DNA of 64,000 nt from positions 1,026,137 to 1,090,136 of the forward strand of contig NZ_JAKKCJ010000001.1 of NCBI RefSeq assembly GCF_021726515.1. Direction: 5' to 3'. Below, in pieces: positions 56,601-64,000 of the stretch. Below the pieces are notes generated by a model. The model searched no databases, was not told the origin of the DNA, and saw only the letters and a list, made by a program, of their open reading frames with translations. The first letter of the stretch is position 1, and every line of letters starts with the position of its first letter. The position numbers were made by a program, and so were the translations under genes. The stretch is from Vibrio sp. CK2-1 (GTDB lineage Bacteria; Pseudomonadota; Gammaproteobacteria; Enterobacterales; Vibrionaceae).

Positions 56601-59600
56601 TGCCATTTGGAGTCTCGTCTGGCACGTCATCCAGATTATCAAGATCCGTTGTGTCTGTGCGCCCATCTTCCTCATGGCCACTATAACTGCCACCGTCAAT
56701 CTCCCAACTTGGGCCTTCGTCAGTCACAACAATGTTGACATCTGCGGTGTCGGTATCGCCATCACCATCAGTGACAACGAATTGCACAAGCTCACTTAAA
56801 TCTTCACCATTGTGATCAAGGTTATCATTAGGTTCAAAATACACCTCACCTGAGTCTGAAATGTATAAAGTACCTAAATCCTGATTACCATCATCAGAAT
56901 CTATAAGCTCATAAACATAGTATTCATTGCCATCTGGAGCTGTTTCTACAGGTAAACTATCTAAAGGTATCTCTCTCCCATCAACGATAATCGCAGTAAC
57001 TTTAGCACCATCAGCACCTTCACCTTTATTGGTCAATACATCACCAAGGTAGGTAAACTCAGCACCTTCTTCGACTGAATGACTAATATCAGTAGCTGTC
57101 GGAACATCATCTTTTATAGTAACAACGGCATTAACAGTGTTACTTGGATCGCCATCATCATCGACACCGCTAATTGGAATAGTGACGTTAATGTATTCAC
57201 CATTATTCTCATCTAGAGGATCATCCAACGCACCTGTTACTGTAAAGGTGTAGCTGCCATTTTCAGAAAAAGTGATATTAAATACTTCATCACCTGAATC
57301 GGTCATACCAGAATAGGTACCGTCACCATTATCAATTAAAGTAACGTTTTCACCGCCAGAAGTGATGTCATTTGTGTTATTGAAAGCATCAACATCAATA
57401 ACAAAGTGAGTGAAACCATCACTTCCCGAATCCGTGTTAATCGTACCTGTCGCAGTTTGGCCACTACCATTAGGGTTTGAACCTTGGTGATTATCACCGC
57501 CAGCATCAATTTGACTTTCATCGACGGTAATCGCATCTGCACTGATGATTTCAGGGTCTTCACCGTCATGAATAACCGCATTGAAGTCAATTGACTCATC
57601 TAGGTAGTCACCATCGGTATCTTGGATCTGAATTGGCACATTAATGCTAATTGAATCACCTTCAGATTGAACATAACCGCTTGTATCTCCATCGATATGA
57701 TCAATCGGTTGGTATTGAGTCATATCAACGGAGATGTCTACACCACCATCTTCAGTTTGCTCAGCAATTAAGTTGATATCTAAAACAGGATTACCATCAG
57801 CATCTACCCCTTGAAGCAAACCTGTATCTGGGTCAAAACTGAAGGTAACCGACTCACCACCGCCGGTTTTAATTTCACTATTTAATTCTGCAATCAAGTC
57901 GTCCATAACTTCAGGGTCAACTTGTACGGTTGATGGATCTAAGTTGTCAACGCCAGGCTCAACATGGACTTTATCACTCGAAAAAGTTTGACCATAAGCA
58001 TCACTATCACCAGTGTCCGGCGTTAAATCTCCTTCGGTGAAATCAACACTAATGCTACCGCCGCCGGTCGCATTAGTACCATCGGCATCATTGATGGTAA
58101 TCGTTCCTTTGCCTACATCACCATCTGCATCTTCAACTTCGACATTAAGATCGATATCTAAAATGTCATCTACTTGCTCAACTTGGTCAATCGGTTGATA
58201 TTGTTTAACATCATAATTACCTTCTTGATCAATGGTGACGTCCATTACAGGATTATCGTCAGCATCAACAATGGTTAAAGTATGACCATCTTCACTTACG
58301 ATAACGGAAGTTGCTTGCCCATCACTAGTCAATCCATCTAATTGGGATTGGTCGTCACTAAATCGTACATCGACAACTTCATCACTTCCGGTATCGACAA
58401 GAATCTGACCTGACCCAGAATCCACACCATCAGTGCCATCACTAATTGTTACACCAGTATCGTCACCAAAACTTGGATCTTGGCCATCTTCAATGTTAAC
58501 CGTGATATCAACATTATTTGGTGTGCCGTCTGCATCATCAATCACTAATGGCACATCAATACTGATGGTGTCACCATTGTTGGTCACATAGCCTTCACTA
58601 TCACCATCTCCATCTTCGTGATCAATTGGACCATTTTGTATAACATCGGTGGTAATGGTGGCATTACCGTCTGCATCAACGGTTGGAGTCATCGTCATCG
58701 TTAAGACATCCGAGCCACCAGAAGTACCCGTTATCGTAATTGTGCCATCTGAATTTGTAGTGATTTCAAAGTCAATCGGTTGACCATTACTGGTTAAGCC
58801 ATCAAGTTCGGCTTCCAAAGCTGTAGAGACTTCTGGATCAATATGTAAGGTCTCAGGGCGTAGATCATCACTAGAAGAATCAATAACTACTGAGCTACTA
58901 CCTGATACTGGATAAGCGTTTCCATCAGCCCAGTTCTCCTGATCACCTTCGGTAATATTGACCTCATCAGTAACATCGACTCCCTCTGGATCGACAATCA
59001 CAATGTTAAAGCTGCCCGAGGCACTATCACCATCATCATCCACTGCAGTAATGCTGAGATTAAGGTCAACATCTCCTGCATCTTGATCGATAGGTTCATA
59101 TTGCGTAACGGTGTAATTACCATCCGTATCAACGGTAATACTTAGAATGGGTTCATCATTTTCACCGGTGACGGTAATGGTATTACCATCCACTTCATAG
59201 TCGGTTTCTTTGCCGCCATCATAAGTAATATCATCTAAGCCGGAATTTTCACCTTGAGGGTCATCAAACGTCATCGATGCTATTTCATCAGAGCCCATAT
59301 CAAAGCTTGGGATTTTACCTGTGGATTCACCTGGAGTTTGAGTTACTTCTCCAGTCTCTGGATCAACATTATCAAAATCTGTTTCGGTGATAACAACGGC
59401 TTCACTATCAACACTAAACGACGGATCTTGGCCATCAACAAAATTCACCTTGATATCAACATTTGAAGTATCACCATCGGTGTCATCGATTTCTAGCGGT
59501 AGGTCAACCGAGATGGTGTTGCCGTTATTAGTGATAAGGCCATCGGTATCGCCTGCACCATCATTTTCATCAAGCGGTTGATATTGATTGACATCGGTAA

Positions 59601-62600
59601 CGACAGTGACATCGCCATTTTCTGACATGGTTGGTGTCATGGTGATGTCTAAAACAGGATTACCCTCACCATCTACCCCTGAAATAGTGATTACACCATT
59701 AGCGTCAGTGGTCATTGAGAATTTAACGGGTTCGCCATTATGAGTGGTCATTTCACTCATTTCTGAAACTAGTTGTTTTCTACCGTCTTCGCTTAGACGC
59801 AAGGTACTTGGATCAAGATTGTCACTTGGTGATTCAATAGTCACCGAAACGCTGTTGTCCACTGGATAACCGTTACCTGCAGCAGGATCTTCTAAATCCC
59901 CTTCTGTTACCGTCACTTCAGCAGCCGCATCGGCAGCATTTTCACCATCATTAATCACGATGTGAATGGTACCGTTCGCGGTATCGCCATCGTCATCCGT
60001 ACCGGAGACATTTAGGTCGATGTTGGTGATAGTACTGTCATCTTGATCGATCGGTTGGTATTGGGTCACGGTGTAATTACCATCCGCATCGATGGTCACA
60101 TCCATCACTGGATTGCCATCGGCATCCACTAGACTTAACGTGTTTCCATCAACACTGTAGCTGGTCGCTTCGCCGTTGCTGGTGATGTCACTTAGAGACG
60201 GTTGGCTTGGGTCGAAAACAATTTGGTCAACCTCATCACTGCCTTGGTCAAATTCAATGCTGCCATTGGCCGTTTGTTTACCGTCGTTTTCTGTAATTTC
60301 AGCAATCTCGGTATTGTCACCAAAGCTTGGATCTTCACCATCTTTAAAGTTCACCGTGATGTCGACACTTGACGTGTCACCATCGGTGTCATCAATTTCT
60401 AGCGGCAGGTCAACCGAAATGGTGTCACCATTATTCGTGATTAACCCCGTCGTATCGCCCGTGCCATCGTTATCATCTAATGGTTGGTATTGATTGACGT
60501 CTGTAACAACCGTCACGTCACCATTTTCAGACATGGTTGGGGTCATGGTGATGTCAAGAACTGGGTTGCCCTCGCCATCCACACCAGTGATGGTGATCAC
60601 ACCATTCTCATCAGTGGTCATCTTGAATACAACCGGATCGCCACCATTGGTGGTGATTTCTGACATCTCATTTTTTAGGGAAGTTTTACCCGCTTCGCTT
60701 AAGCGCAATGAGCCCGCGACCAAGTTATCGCTTGGCGATTCAATAGTCACCGAAACGCTGTTGTCCACTGGATAACCGTTACCTGCAGCAGGATCTTCTA
60801 AATCCCCTTCTGTTACCGTCACTTCAGCAGCCGCATCGGCAGCATTTTCACCATCATTAATCACGATGTGAATGGTACCGTTCGCGGTATCGCCATCGTC
60901 ATCCGTACCGGAGACATTTAGGTCGATGTTGGTGATAGTACTGTCATCTTGATCGATCGGTTGGTATTGGGTCACGGTGTAATTACCATCCGCATCGATG
61001 GTCACATCCATCACTGGATTGCCATCGGCATCCACTAGACTTAACGTGTTTCCATCAACACTGTAGCTGGTCGCTTCGCCGTTGCTGGTGATGTCACTTA
61101 GAGACGGTTGGCTTGGGTCGAAAACAATTTGGTCAACCTCATCACTGCCTTGGTCAAATTCAATGCTGCCATTGGCCGTTTGTTCACCGTCGTTTTCTGT
61201 GATTTCAGCAATCTCGGTATTGTCACCAAAACTTGGATCTTCACCATCTTTAAAGTTCACCGTGATGTCGACACTTGACGTGTCACCATCGGTGTCATCA
61301 ATTTCTAACGGTAGGTCAATCGAGATCACATCACCATTGTTGGTGATAAGGCCATCGGTATCGCCTTCACCATCATTTTCATCAAGCGGTTGATATTGAT
61401 TGACATCGGTAACCACAGTGACATCGCCATTGTCCGACATGGTCGGCGTCATGGTGATATCTAAAACAGGGTTGCCTTCGCCATCCACACCAGTAATAGT
61501 GATCACACCATTCTCATCAGTGGTCATCTTGAACGCGACCGGATCGCCATTATTGGTGGTGATTTCGGACTTCTCATTTTGTAGAGCAGCTTTACCCGCT
61601 TCACTTAAGCGCAGTGAGCCCGCGACTAAGTTATCGCTTGGTGATTCGATCGTGACTGAACTATGGCCTTCTACAGGGTAGGTCTGGATAGGATTTCCAT
61701 CCGCATCCACGGCTCCAGTATCAACATCCCCTTCCACTACATCGACCGTATCACTTGCATCAGCAGCATTTTCGCCATCATTAATCACGATATTGATGGT
61801 ACCGTTCGCGGTATCGCCATCATCATCCGTACCTGAGACGTTTAAGTCGATGTTGGTGATAGTGCTGTCATCTTGATCGATAGGTTGGTATTGCGTCACG
61901 GTGTAATTACCATCCGCATCGATGGTCACGCTCATCACAGGATTATTATCAACACCCAACAAGGTTAACGTGCTTGGATCGTTGGCCAGTGCATCGGTAT
62001 CAATGTGAGTCGCTTCACCATTACTGGTGATGCCATTTAAAGAGGGTTGATTTGGATCGAAAACAATTTGGTCAACTTCATCACTGCCTTGGTCAAATTC
62101 AATCCTGCCATTGGCCGTTTGTTCACCGTCGTTTTCTGTGATTTCAGCGATCTCGGTATTGTCACCAAAACTTGGATCTTCACCATCTGCAAAATTAACC
62201 GTGATATCAACCTTAGACGTGTCACCATCGGTGTCATCAATTTCCAACGGTAGGTCAATCGAGATCACATCACCATTGTTGGTGATAAGGCCTTCGCTAT
62301 CGCCTGTACCATCATTTTCATCAAGCGGTTGGTATTGATTGACATCGGTAACGACAGTGACATCGCCGTTTTCCGACATGGTCGGCGTCATGGTGATATC
62401 TAAAACAGGGTTGCCTTCGCCATCCACACCAGTAATGGTGATCACACCATTCTCATCCGTGGTCATCTTGAATACGACCGGATCGCCATTATTGGTGGTG
62501 ATTTCTGACTTCTCATTTTGTAAAGCGCTTTTACCCGCTTCACTTAAGCGCAGTGAGCCCGCGACTAAGTTATCGCTTGGCGACTCAATGGTCACCGAGA

Positions 62601-64000
62601 CGCTGTTGTCCACCGGATAGTCGTTACCATCAGCAGGATTTTCTAAATCCCCTTCCGTTACCGTCACTTCAGCAGCCGCATCAGCAGCATTTGCACCATC
62701 ATTAATCACGATGTGGATGGTACCGCTCGCGGTATCGCCATCGTCATCCGTACCGGAGACATTGAGGTCGATGTCGGTGATGTTGCTGTCATCTTGGTCG
62801 ATAGGTTGGTATTGAGTAACCGTGTAATTGCCTTGCGCGTCAATGGTCACGTCCATTACTGGGTCACCATTCACATCAACCAGCGTTAACGTACTGCCGT
62901 CAACCACAACGGTCGTCGCTTCACCATTACTGGTGATGCCATTTAGAGACGGTTGATTTGGATCGAAAACAATTTGGTCAACCTCATCACTGCCTTGGTC
63001 AAATTCAATGCTGCCATTGGCCGTTTGTTCACCGTCATTTTCTGTGATTTCAGCAATCTCGGTATTGTCACCAAAACTTGGATCTTCACCATCTGCAAAA
63101 TTAACCGTGATATCAACCTTAGACGTATCACCATCGGTGTCATCAATTTCCAACGGTAGGTCAATCGAGATCACATCACCATTATTGGTGATAAGGCCAT
63201 CGGTATCACCTGCACCATCATTTTCATCAAGCGGTTGATATTGATTGACATCCGTAACCACAGTGACATCGCCATTGTCCGACATGGTCGGCGTCATGGT
63301 GATATCTAAAACAGGGTTACCCTCGCCATCCACACCAGTAATGGTGATCACACCATTCTCATCAGTGGTCATCTTGAACACGACCGGATCGCCATTATTG
63401 GTGGTGATTTCGGACTTCTCATTTTGTAGAGCAGCTTTACCCGCTTCACTTAAGCGCAGTGAGCCCGCTACTAAATTATCGCTTGGCGACTCAATGGTTA
63501 CCGAGACGCTGTTGTCCACCGGATAGTCGTTACCATCAGCAGGGTTTTCTAAATCCCCTTCCGTTACCGTCACTTCAGCATCGACATCCGCAGCATTTTC
63601 GCCATCATTAATCACGATGTGGATGGTACCGTTCGCGGTATCGCCATCGTCATCCGTACCTGAGACGTTTAAGTCGATGTTGGTGATAGTGCTGTCATCT
63701 TGATCGATCGGTTGGTATTGAGTGACATCGTAATTACCGTCAGCGTCAATGGTCACATCCATCACTGGATTGCCATCGGCATCCACTAGACTTAACGTGT
63801 TTCCATCAACACTGTAGCTAGTCGCTTCGCCGTTGCTGGTGATGTCATTTAGAGATGGTTGGCTTGGGTCGAAAACAATTTGGTCAACCTCATCACTGCC
63901 TTGGTCAAATTCAATGCTGCCATTGGCCGTTTGTTCACCGTCGTTTTCTGTGATTTCAGCAATCTCGGTATTGTCACCAAAACTTGGATCTTCACCATCT
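50644..64000 (-). CDS. Giant acidic repeat protein, T1SS-143-type adhesin (5' end outside the window)
   Basis: The frame is open from the right edge to the stop at 50644, giving the last 4,451 residues of a very large protein. From N to C the visible part has: tandem ~302-residue units (64000 to about 59300), each made of two ~150-residue halves ending in DDDGD...G and DxDGDT...DGxDPSFG, as in T1SS-143 repeats of type I secreted adhesins; diverged units (to about 57100); then varied cadherin/Ig-like and VCBS-like modules to about 52050, with Ca-binding DxDGDG words. The last ~470 residues hold a 15-residue hydrophobic patch (AIPLTALLLGAAVAA) and a long Asp/Glu/Gln-rich tail. I saw no cysteine and no RTX nonapeptide. 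Surface adhesion is likely; secretion type is unproven. The N-terminus is outside the window. Confidence 0.85.
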   Translation of the reverse strand, partial: DGEDPSFGDNTEIAEITENDGEQTANGSIEFDQGSDEVDQIVFDPSQPSLNDITSNGEATSYSVDGNTLSLVDADGNPVMDVTIDADGNYDVTQYQPIDQDDSTITNIDLNVSGTDDDGDTANGTIHIVINDGENAADVDAEVTVTEGDLENPADGNDYPVDNSVSVTIESPSDNLVAGSLRLSEAGKAALQNEKSEITTNNGDPVVFKMTTDENGVITITGVDGEGNPVLDITMTPTMSDNGDVTVVTDVNQYQPLDENDGAGDTDGLITNNGDVISIDLPLEIDDTDGDTSKVDITVNFADGEDPSFGDNTEIAEITENDGEQTANGSIEFDQGSDEVDQIVFDPNQPSLNGITSNGEATTVVVDGSTLTLVDVNGDPVMDVTIDAQGNYTVTQYQPIDQDDSNITDIDLNVSGTDDDGDTASGTIHIVINDGANAADAAAEVTVTEGDLENPADGNDYPVDNSVSVTIESPSDNLVAGSLRLSEAGKSALQNEKSEITTNNGDPVVFKMTTDENGVITITGVDGEGNPVLDITMTPTMSENGDVTVVTDVNQYQPLDENDGTGDSEGLITNNGDVISIDLPLEIDDTDGDTSKVDITVNFADGEDPSFGDNTEIAEITENDGEQTANGRIEFDQGSDEVDQIVFDPNQPSLNGITSNGEATHIDTDALANDPSTLTLLGVDNNPVMSVTIDADGNYTVTQYQPIDQDDSTITNIDLNVSGTDDDGDTANGTINIVINDGENAADASDTVDVVEGDVDTGAVDADGNPIQTYPVEGHSSVTIESPSDNLVAGSLRLSEAGKAALQNEKSEITTNNGDPVAFKMTTDENGVITITGVDGEGNPVLDITMTPTMSDNGDVTVVTDVNQYQPLDENDGEGDTDGLITNNGDVISIDLPLEIDDTDGDTSSVDITVNFKDGEDPSFGDNTEIAEITENDGEQTANGSIEFDQGSDEVDQIVFDPSQPSLSDITSNGEATSYSVDGNTLSLVDADGNPVMDVTIDADGNYTVTQYQPIDQDDSTITNIDLNVSGTDDDGDTANGTIHIVINDGENAADAAAEVTVTEGDLEDPAAGNGYPVDNSVSVTIESPSDNLVAGSLRLSEAGKTSLKNEMSEITTNGGDPVVFKMTTDENGVITITGVDGEGNPVLDITMTPTMSENGDVTVVTDVNQYQPLDDNDGTGDTTGLITNNGDTISVDLPLEIDDTDGDTSSVDITVNFKDGEDPSFGDNTEIAEITENDGKQTANGSIEFDQGSDEVDQIVFDPSQPSLSDITSNGEATSYSVDGNTLSLVDADGNPVMDVTIDADGNYTVTQYQPIDQDDSTITNIDLNVSGTDDDGDTANGTIHIVINDGENAADAAAEVTVTEGDLEDPAAGNGYPVDNSVSVTIESPSDNLDPSTLRLSEDGRKQLVSEMSEMTTHNGEPVKFSMTTDANGVITISGVDGEGNPVLDITMTPTMSENGDVTVVTDVNQYQPLDENDGAGDTDGLITNNGNTISVDLPLEIDDTDGDTSNVDIKVNFVDGQDPSFSVDSEAVVITETDFDNVDPETGEVTQTPGESTGKIPSFDMGSDEIASMTFDDPQGENSGLDDITYDGGKETDYEVDGNTITVTGENDEPILSITVDTDGNYTVTQYEPIDQDAGDVDLNLSITAVDDDGDSASGSFNIVIVDPEGVDVTDEVNITEGDQENWADGNAYPVSGSSSVVIDSSSDDLRPETLHIDPEVSTALEAELDGLTSNGQPIDFEITTNSDGTITITGTSGGSDVLTMTMTPTVDADGNATITTDVIQNGPIDHEDGDGDSEGYVTNNGDTISIDVPLVIDDADGTPNNVDITVNIEDGQDPSFGDDTGVTISDGTDGVDSGSGQILVDTGSDEVVDVRFSDDQSQLDGLTSDGQATSVIVSEDGHTLTIVDADDNPVMDVTIDQEGNYDVKQYQPIDQVEQVDDILDIDLNVEVEDADGDVGKGTITINDADGTNATGGGSISVDFTEGDLTPDTGDSDAYGQTFSSDKVHVEPGVDNLDPSTVQVDPEVMDDLIAELNSEIKTGGGESVTFSFDPDTGLLQGVDADGNPVLDINLIAEQTEDGGVDISVDMTQYQPIDHIDGDTSGYVQSEGDSISINVPIQIQDTDGDYLDESIDFNAVIHDGEDPEIISADAITVDESQIDAGGDNHQGSNPNGSGQTATGTINTDSGSDGFTHFVIDVDAFNNTNDITSGGENVTLIDNGDGTYSGMTDSGDEVFNITFSENGSYTFTVTGALDDPLDENNGEYINVTIPISGVDDDGDPSNTVNAVVTIKDDVPTATDISHSVEEGAEFTYLGDVLTNKGEGADGAKVTAIIVDGREIPLDSLPVETAPDGNEYYVYELIDSDDGNQDLGTLYISDSGEVYFEPNDNLDHNGEDLSELVQFVVTDGDGDTDTADVNIVVTDEGPSWEIDGGSYSGHEEDGRTDTTDLDNLDDVPDETPNGIPIEMKLNVGDRDEGETIINPDNPEQSTVVITPPEEGAHGVFMYDGEPLETDADGNFIIPAAAFSLVDNGDGTYSYELSGVTFVPDSDFSTVDGNLEFGVQAEVIDDDPEQSGQIINGNFNITVEGIADTPTWDMDNTDLYYETGEDSDNVKLNIDVNLNDNDGSETLEYHLEIKEGEGDIYVDGVKIEPDENGVYTISADDIDKVEVDPADDWSGEMQIDAWGTSTENGDTVEGKETAESDHQTIVIDVTPDADEVSLSTNNNIKVDEDTAIHLSDVITKAHTSVDDDGSESYFVRISGLPEGATVWGVDDEGNPVELEPNADGFYVISFDDIDDTVIMPPPQSNDDFTFTVDGMSVDNADLSDTDLNDEDTWAGQDSTEINVDMHGVVDDPSIIANGEWEVSDDGKTISTTVNEDGSATIDFNFISGEYTNTDGHGAVSEDTDSSEKITFTTLQDIPEGVYFSDADGNPLEPTLVSTNPDLYQFDVDSLNGIQIHTDSNSADDIDIPVRIVVTEDDGASKEFEYNIHINVNPVVDGVGKDENGNLEEYNTTSTGNEDELIKLNWDPTAQFVDNDGSEKVVGLTINGFENYPDGYAIVIGDEVLTPDENGSITLTPEQLAEAQESGLYLSMPEDSDSDLHLTTDVTIRDSDTENPDDNYDETTIHGNLDVDVTSVVEEDGDGVNDGGKLVIDGADGNAIEDIDGDGIQDVYEDQDPNDEWSNEIHLSVNDVVNGSSGGNSLDWVNDDTSSDEVINKVIITFPDDLPDGFQVEGAVNNGNGSFTITEDQLDDIVIKAPRGFDGDVTIHVSVTVQDQGDDANSESETVIKETDITLHFTDEHDGGGGTYTPPAAGDIDDDATQDQQVDASEDQAGGVNIGELISDGLVISTDDTDGDGVSDLDNDTTSIIINADDLPPGATIGGMEYNEQTGEYVISVTPNADGSITLPPDVILYLPPDYAGDIDIPVKVVETDNESGQSNEGSMNITVNVNPVADAPDVTITGGGDEDSLIELDLSAVIGDQNNGGTDNGGDEEITDVTIKLVDPSQGEFVDANGNVIQPDANGEIHVDPNDPIYFQPAPDFSGTVDVTVTTDVTDTAMVDGEEVSNSGSFEQNVSFDVNAVNDDIEINGEVATDDNPVQVTGDEGTSISFGDFNGNVTDMDGSEEIVSVSITGVPDGFVIEGANNMGGGVWSIPDVISDDGQSFDLSGLSILPPNDFSGDIDLTLKVYTTDDNGDPVEKDVPVNIHVDAKADAVNTDVDASASGDEDAANGITININAHAVDDENSVTDPASNVHEDEPEQVQVTISNVPDGATFGFPEGSDGEIIQNPDGTVTIISDGSDLDSIIFYPPEDGNSDNMTVAGEDWDGTLDLAIQGNDNGDTSGPVENVTVDIDVKAENDAAVNTVPDSVPASADGVTTITGLQISDVDASEGKGDFTVELHAGNGSLSLPEGTDTSGLTITESGDGTYTIEGSLDDINAVLDGGIIYTPDDGYSGDDTITMTTTDNGDADGKNQETTESTITITDVVSTESDEPNEQASSYNATYTPTEPAQNLRSHLASATSQVNATSAIPLTALLLGAAVAADEVESLQLNQLDGAKIVDADNQPLGTVAEDGSVTLTPDQVAEAYVHQQAESTTTEFTVVTKSADNRVVGEHNVSTASFNTTGLDSQRDVAGQNNSSASSNNAENVQAAAVGDAEHAVEGQNVADLLATNPEMAEQLAENAEQLSDDLHAIVDEVSALSQDNIDEDILDKVSELQHDLNDVLNQDDLANQDLSPTANPFEQVDETDELASTDDSANYYEQSQQDDENALTNDYAQDADDELDSEQDGLYSNDDASDSSLYADNDNQDDGFFDEDDSFDWDHLAANGLDGELTGDASGMEIADDVMMMHSDTDFDVSDLLDQDDQNGNLDMDKLLGEAAPSSAADIGKPEEASADDLASTQHLDQPDVSGMGMDLSGLHDTSSAGHIINDLFDPNSMKPTDG
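59314..64000. repeat. Tandem ~906-bp repeats in the giant gene
   Basis: The word CGTTTGTT (within the unit) recurs at 63928, 63022, 62116, 61177 and 60271, giving unit lengths of 906, 906, 939 and 906 bp (302 or 313 codons). A more diverged unit follows to about 59314. The 939-bp unit carries an extra 11 codons, including VDADGNPIQTYPVEG in place of the shorter linker. Confidence 0.9.
59831..61184. repeat. 448-bp identical block in adjacent repeat units
   Basis: By eye, 59831-60278 and 60737-61184 are identical for 448 bp, then differ by single bases. Neighbouring copies show many more silent differences, so this pair was homogenised recently. Confidence 0.85.

Noticed and set aside
51000..64000. 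Many plus-strand frames of 60-155 codons opposite the giant gene, several recurring every ~906 bp
   Set aside because: They repeat because the coding repeats repeat. Their composition (Ser/Thr/Pro-rich) is the antisense of the Asp/Gly/Thr-rich protein, and none has a ribosome-binding site.
59314..64000. Regular repeats as a CRISPR array or mobile-element array
   Set aside because: Units are ~906 bp, fully coding and in frame; there are no short repeats with unique spacers and no cas genes.

Overview
The window looks like chromosomal DNA of a Vibrio or close relative (Vibrionaceae). RbsDACBK-RbsR, SpeG, AroG, SseA, YdhF, LdhA and RlmF all read as gamma-proteobacterial orthologues. A prolyl aminopeptidase of the Aeromonas type, a GH18 chitinase, a PL15-like oligo-alginate lyase and a giant repeat protein fit a marine, surface-associated lifestyle. 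Base composition is moderately AT-rich. I found no tRNA, rRNA, CRISPR array, insertion sequence, integrase or replication origin.

Layout. 70-4127: an ABC_ATPase-family protein, a YgjP-like metalloprotease, a small outer-membrane barrel protein and a NUDIX hydrolase. 4249-10359: the complete ribose regulon rbsDACBKR, with two RbsR-type operators in front. 10474-15092: rlmF, aroG and a cytoplasmic oligo-alginate lyase. 15277-18536: a lipoprotein/secreted protein pair, a structured stretch with a 26-codon small gene, a cold-shock gene with a long leader, and lplA. 18710-24230: prolyl aminopeptidase, GNAT enzyme, speG, chitinase and transaldolase. 24326-27462: a SulP anion transporter between two universal stress proteins. 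27641-33854: a six-gene operon with its divergent GntR/UTRA regulator. It encodes a 2-aminoethylphosphonate-type ABC transporter, an alkaline-phosphatase-superfamily hydrolase and a HAD phosphatase. 34051-42596: ylqF, ygbA, yeiR, clcA, amt, mak and an OmpA-like porin. 42700-50352: housekeeping and redox enzymes (fumC, GFA protein, sseA, DUF1294, ldhA, bcr-like MFS with divergent LysR, ydhF). 50644 to the right edge: the last 4,451 residues of a giant acidic repeat protein that continues beyond the window.

How the genes work together. The rbs genes import ribose, convert its anomer and phosphorylate it under RbsR. The transporter/hydrolase operon probably brings in an organophosphorus compound and releases phosphate from it in the cytoplasm. 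Its promoter region carries phased TGAC words resembling PhoB boxes, and two copies of a 12-bp word that is a good operator candidate for the adjacent GntR protein. The giant protein is built of tandem 302-residue units of the type seen in type I secreted adhesins. Its visible C-terminus, however, lacks the RTX nonapeptides expected there.

The items I would look at first are the PhoB-like organophosphate operon, the giant protein's nearly identical tandem repeats and unusual C-terminus, the 26-codon gene at 16454-16534, and the unassigned terminators near 16843 and 36541. All identifications come from reading the sequence; no database search was run.
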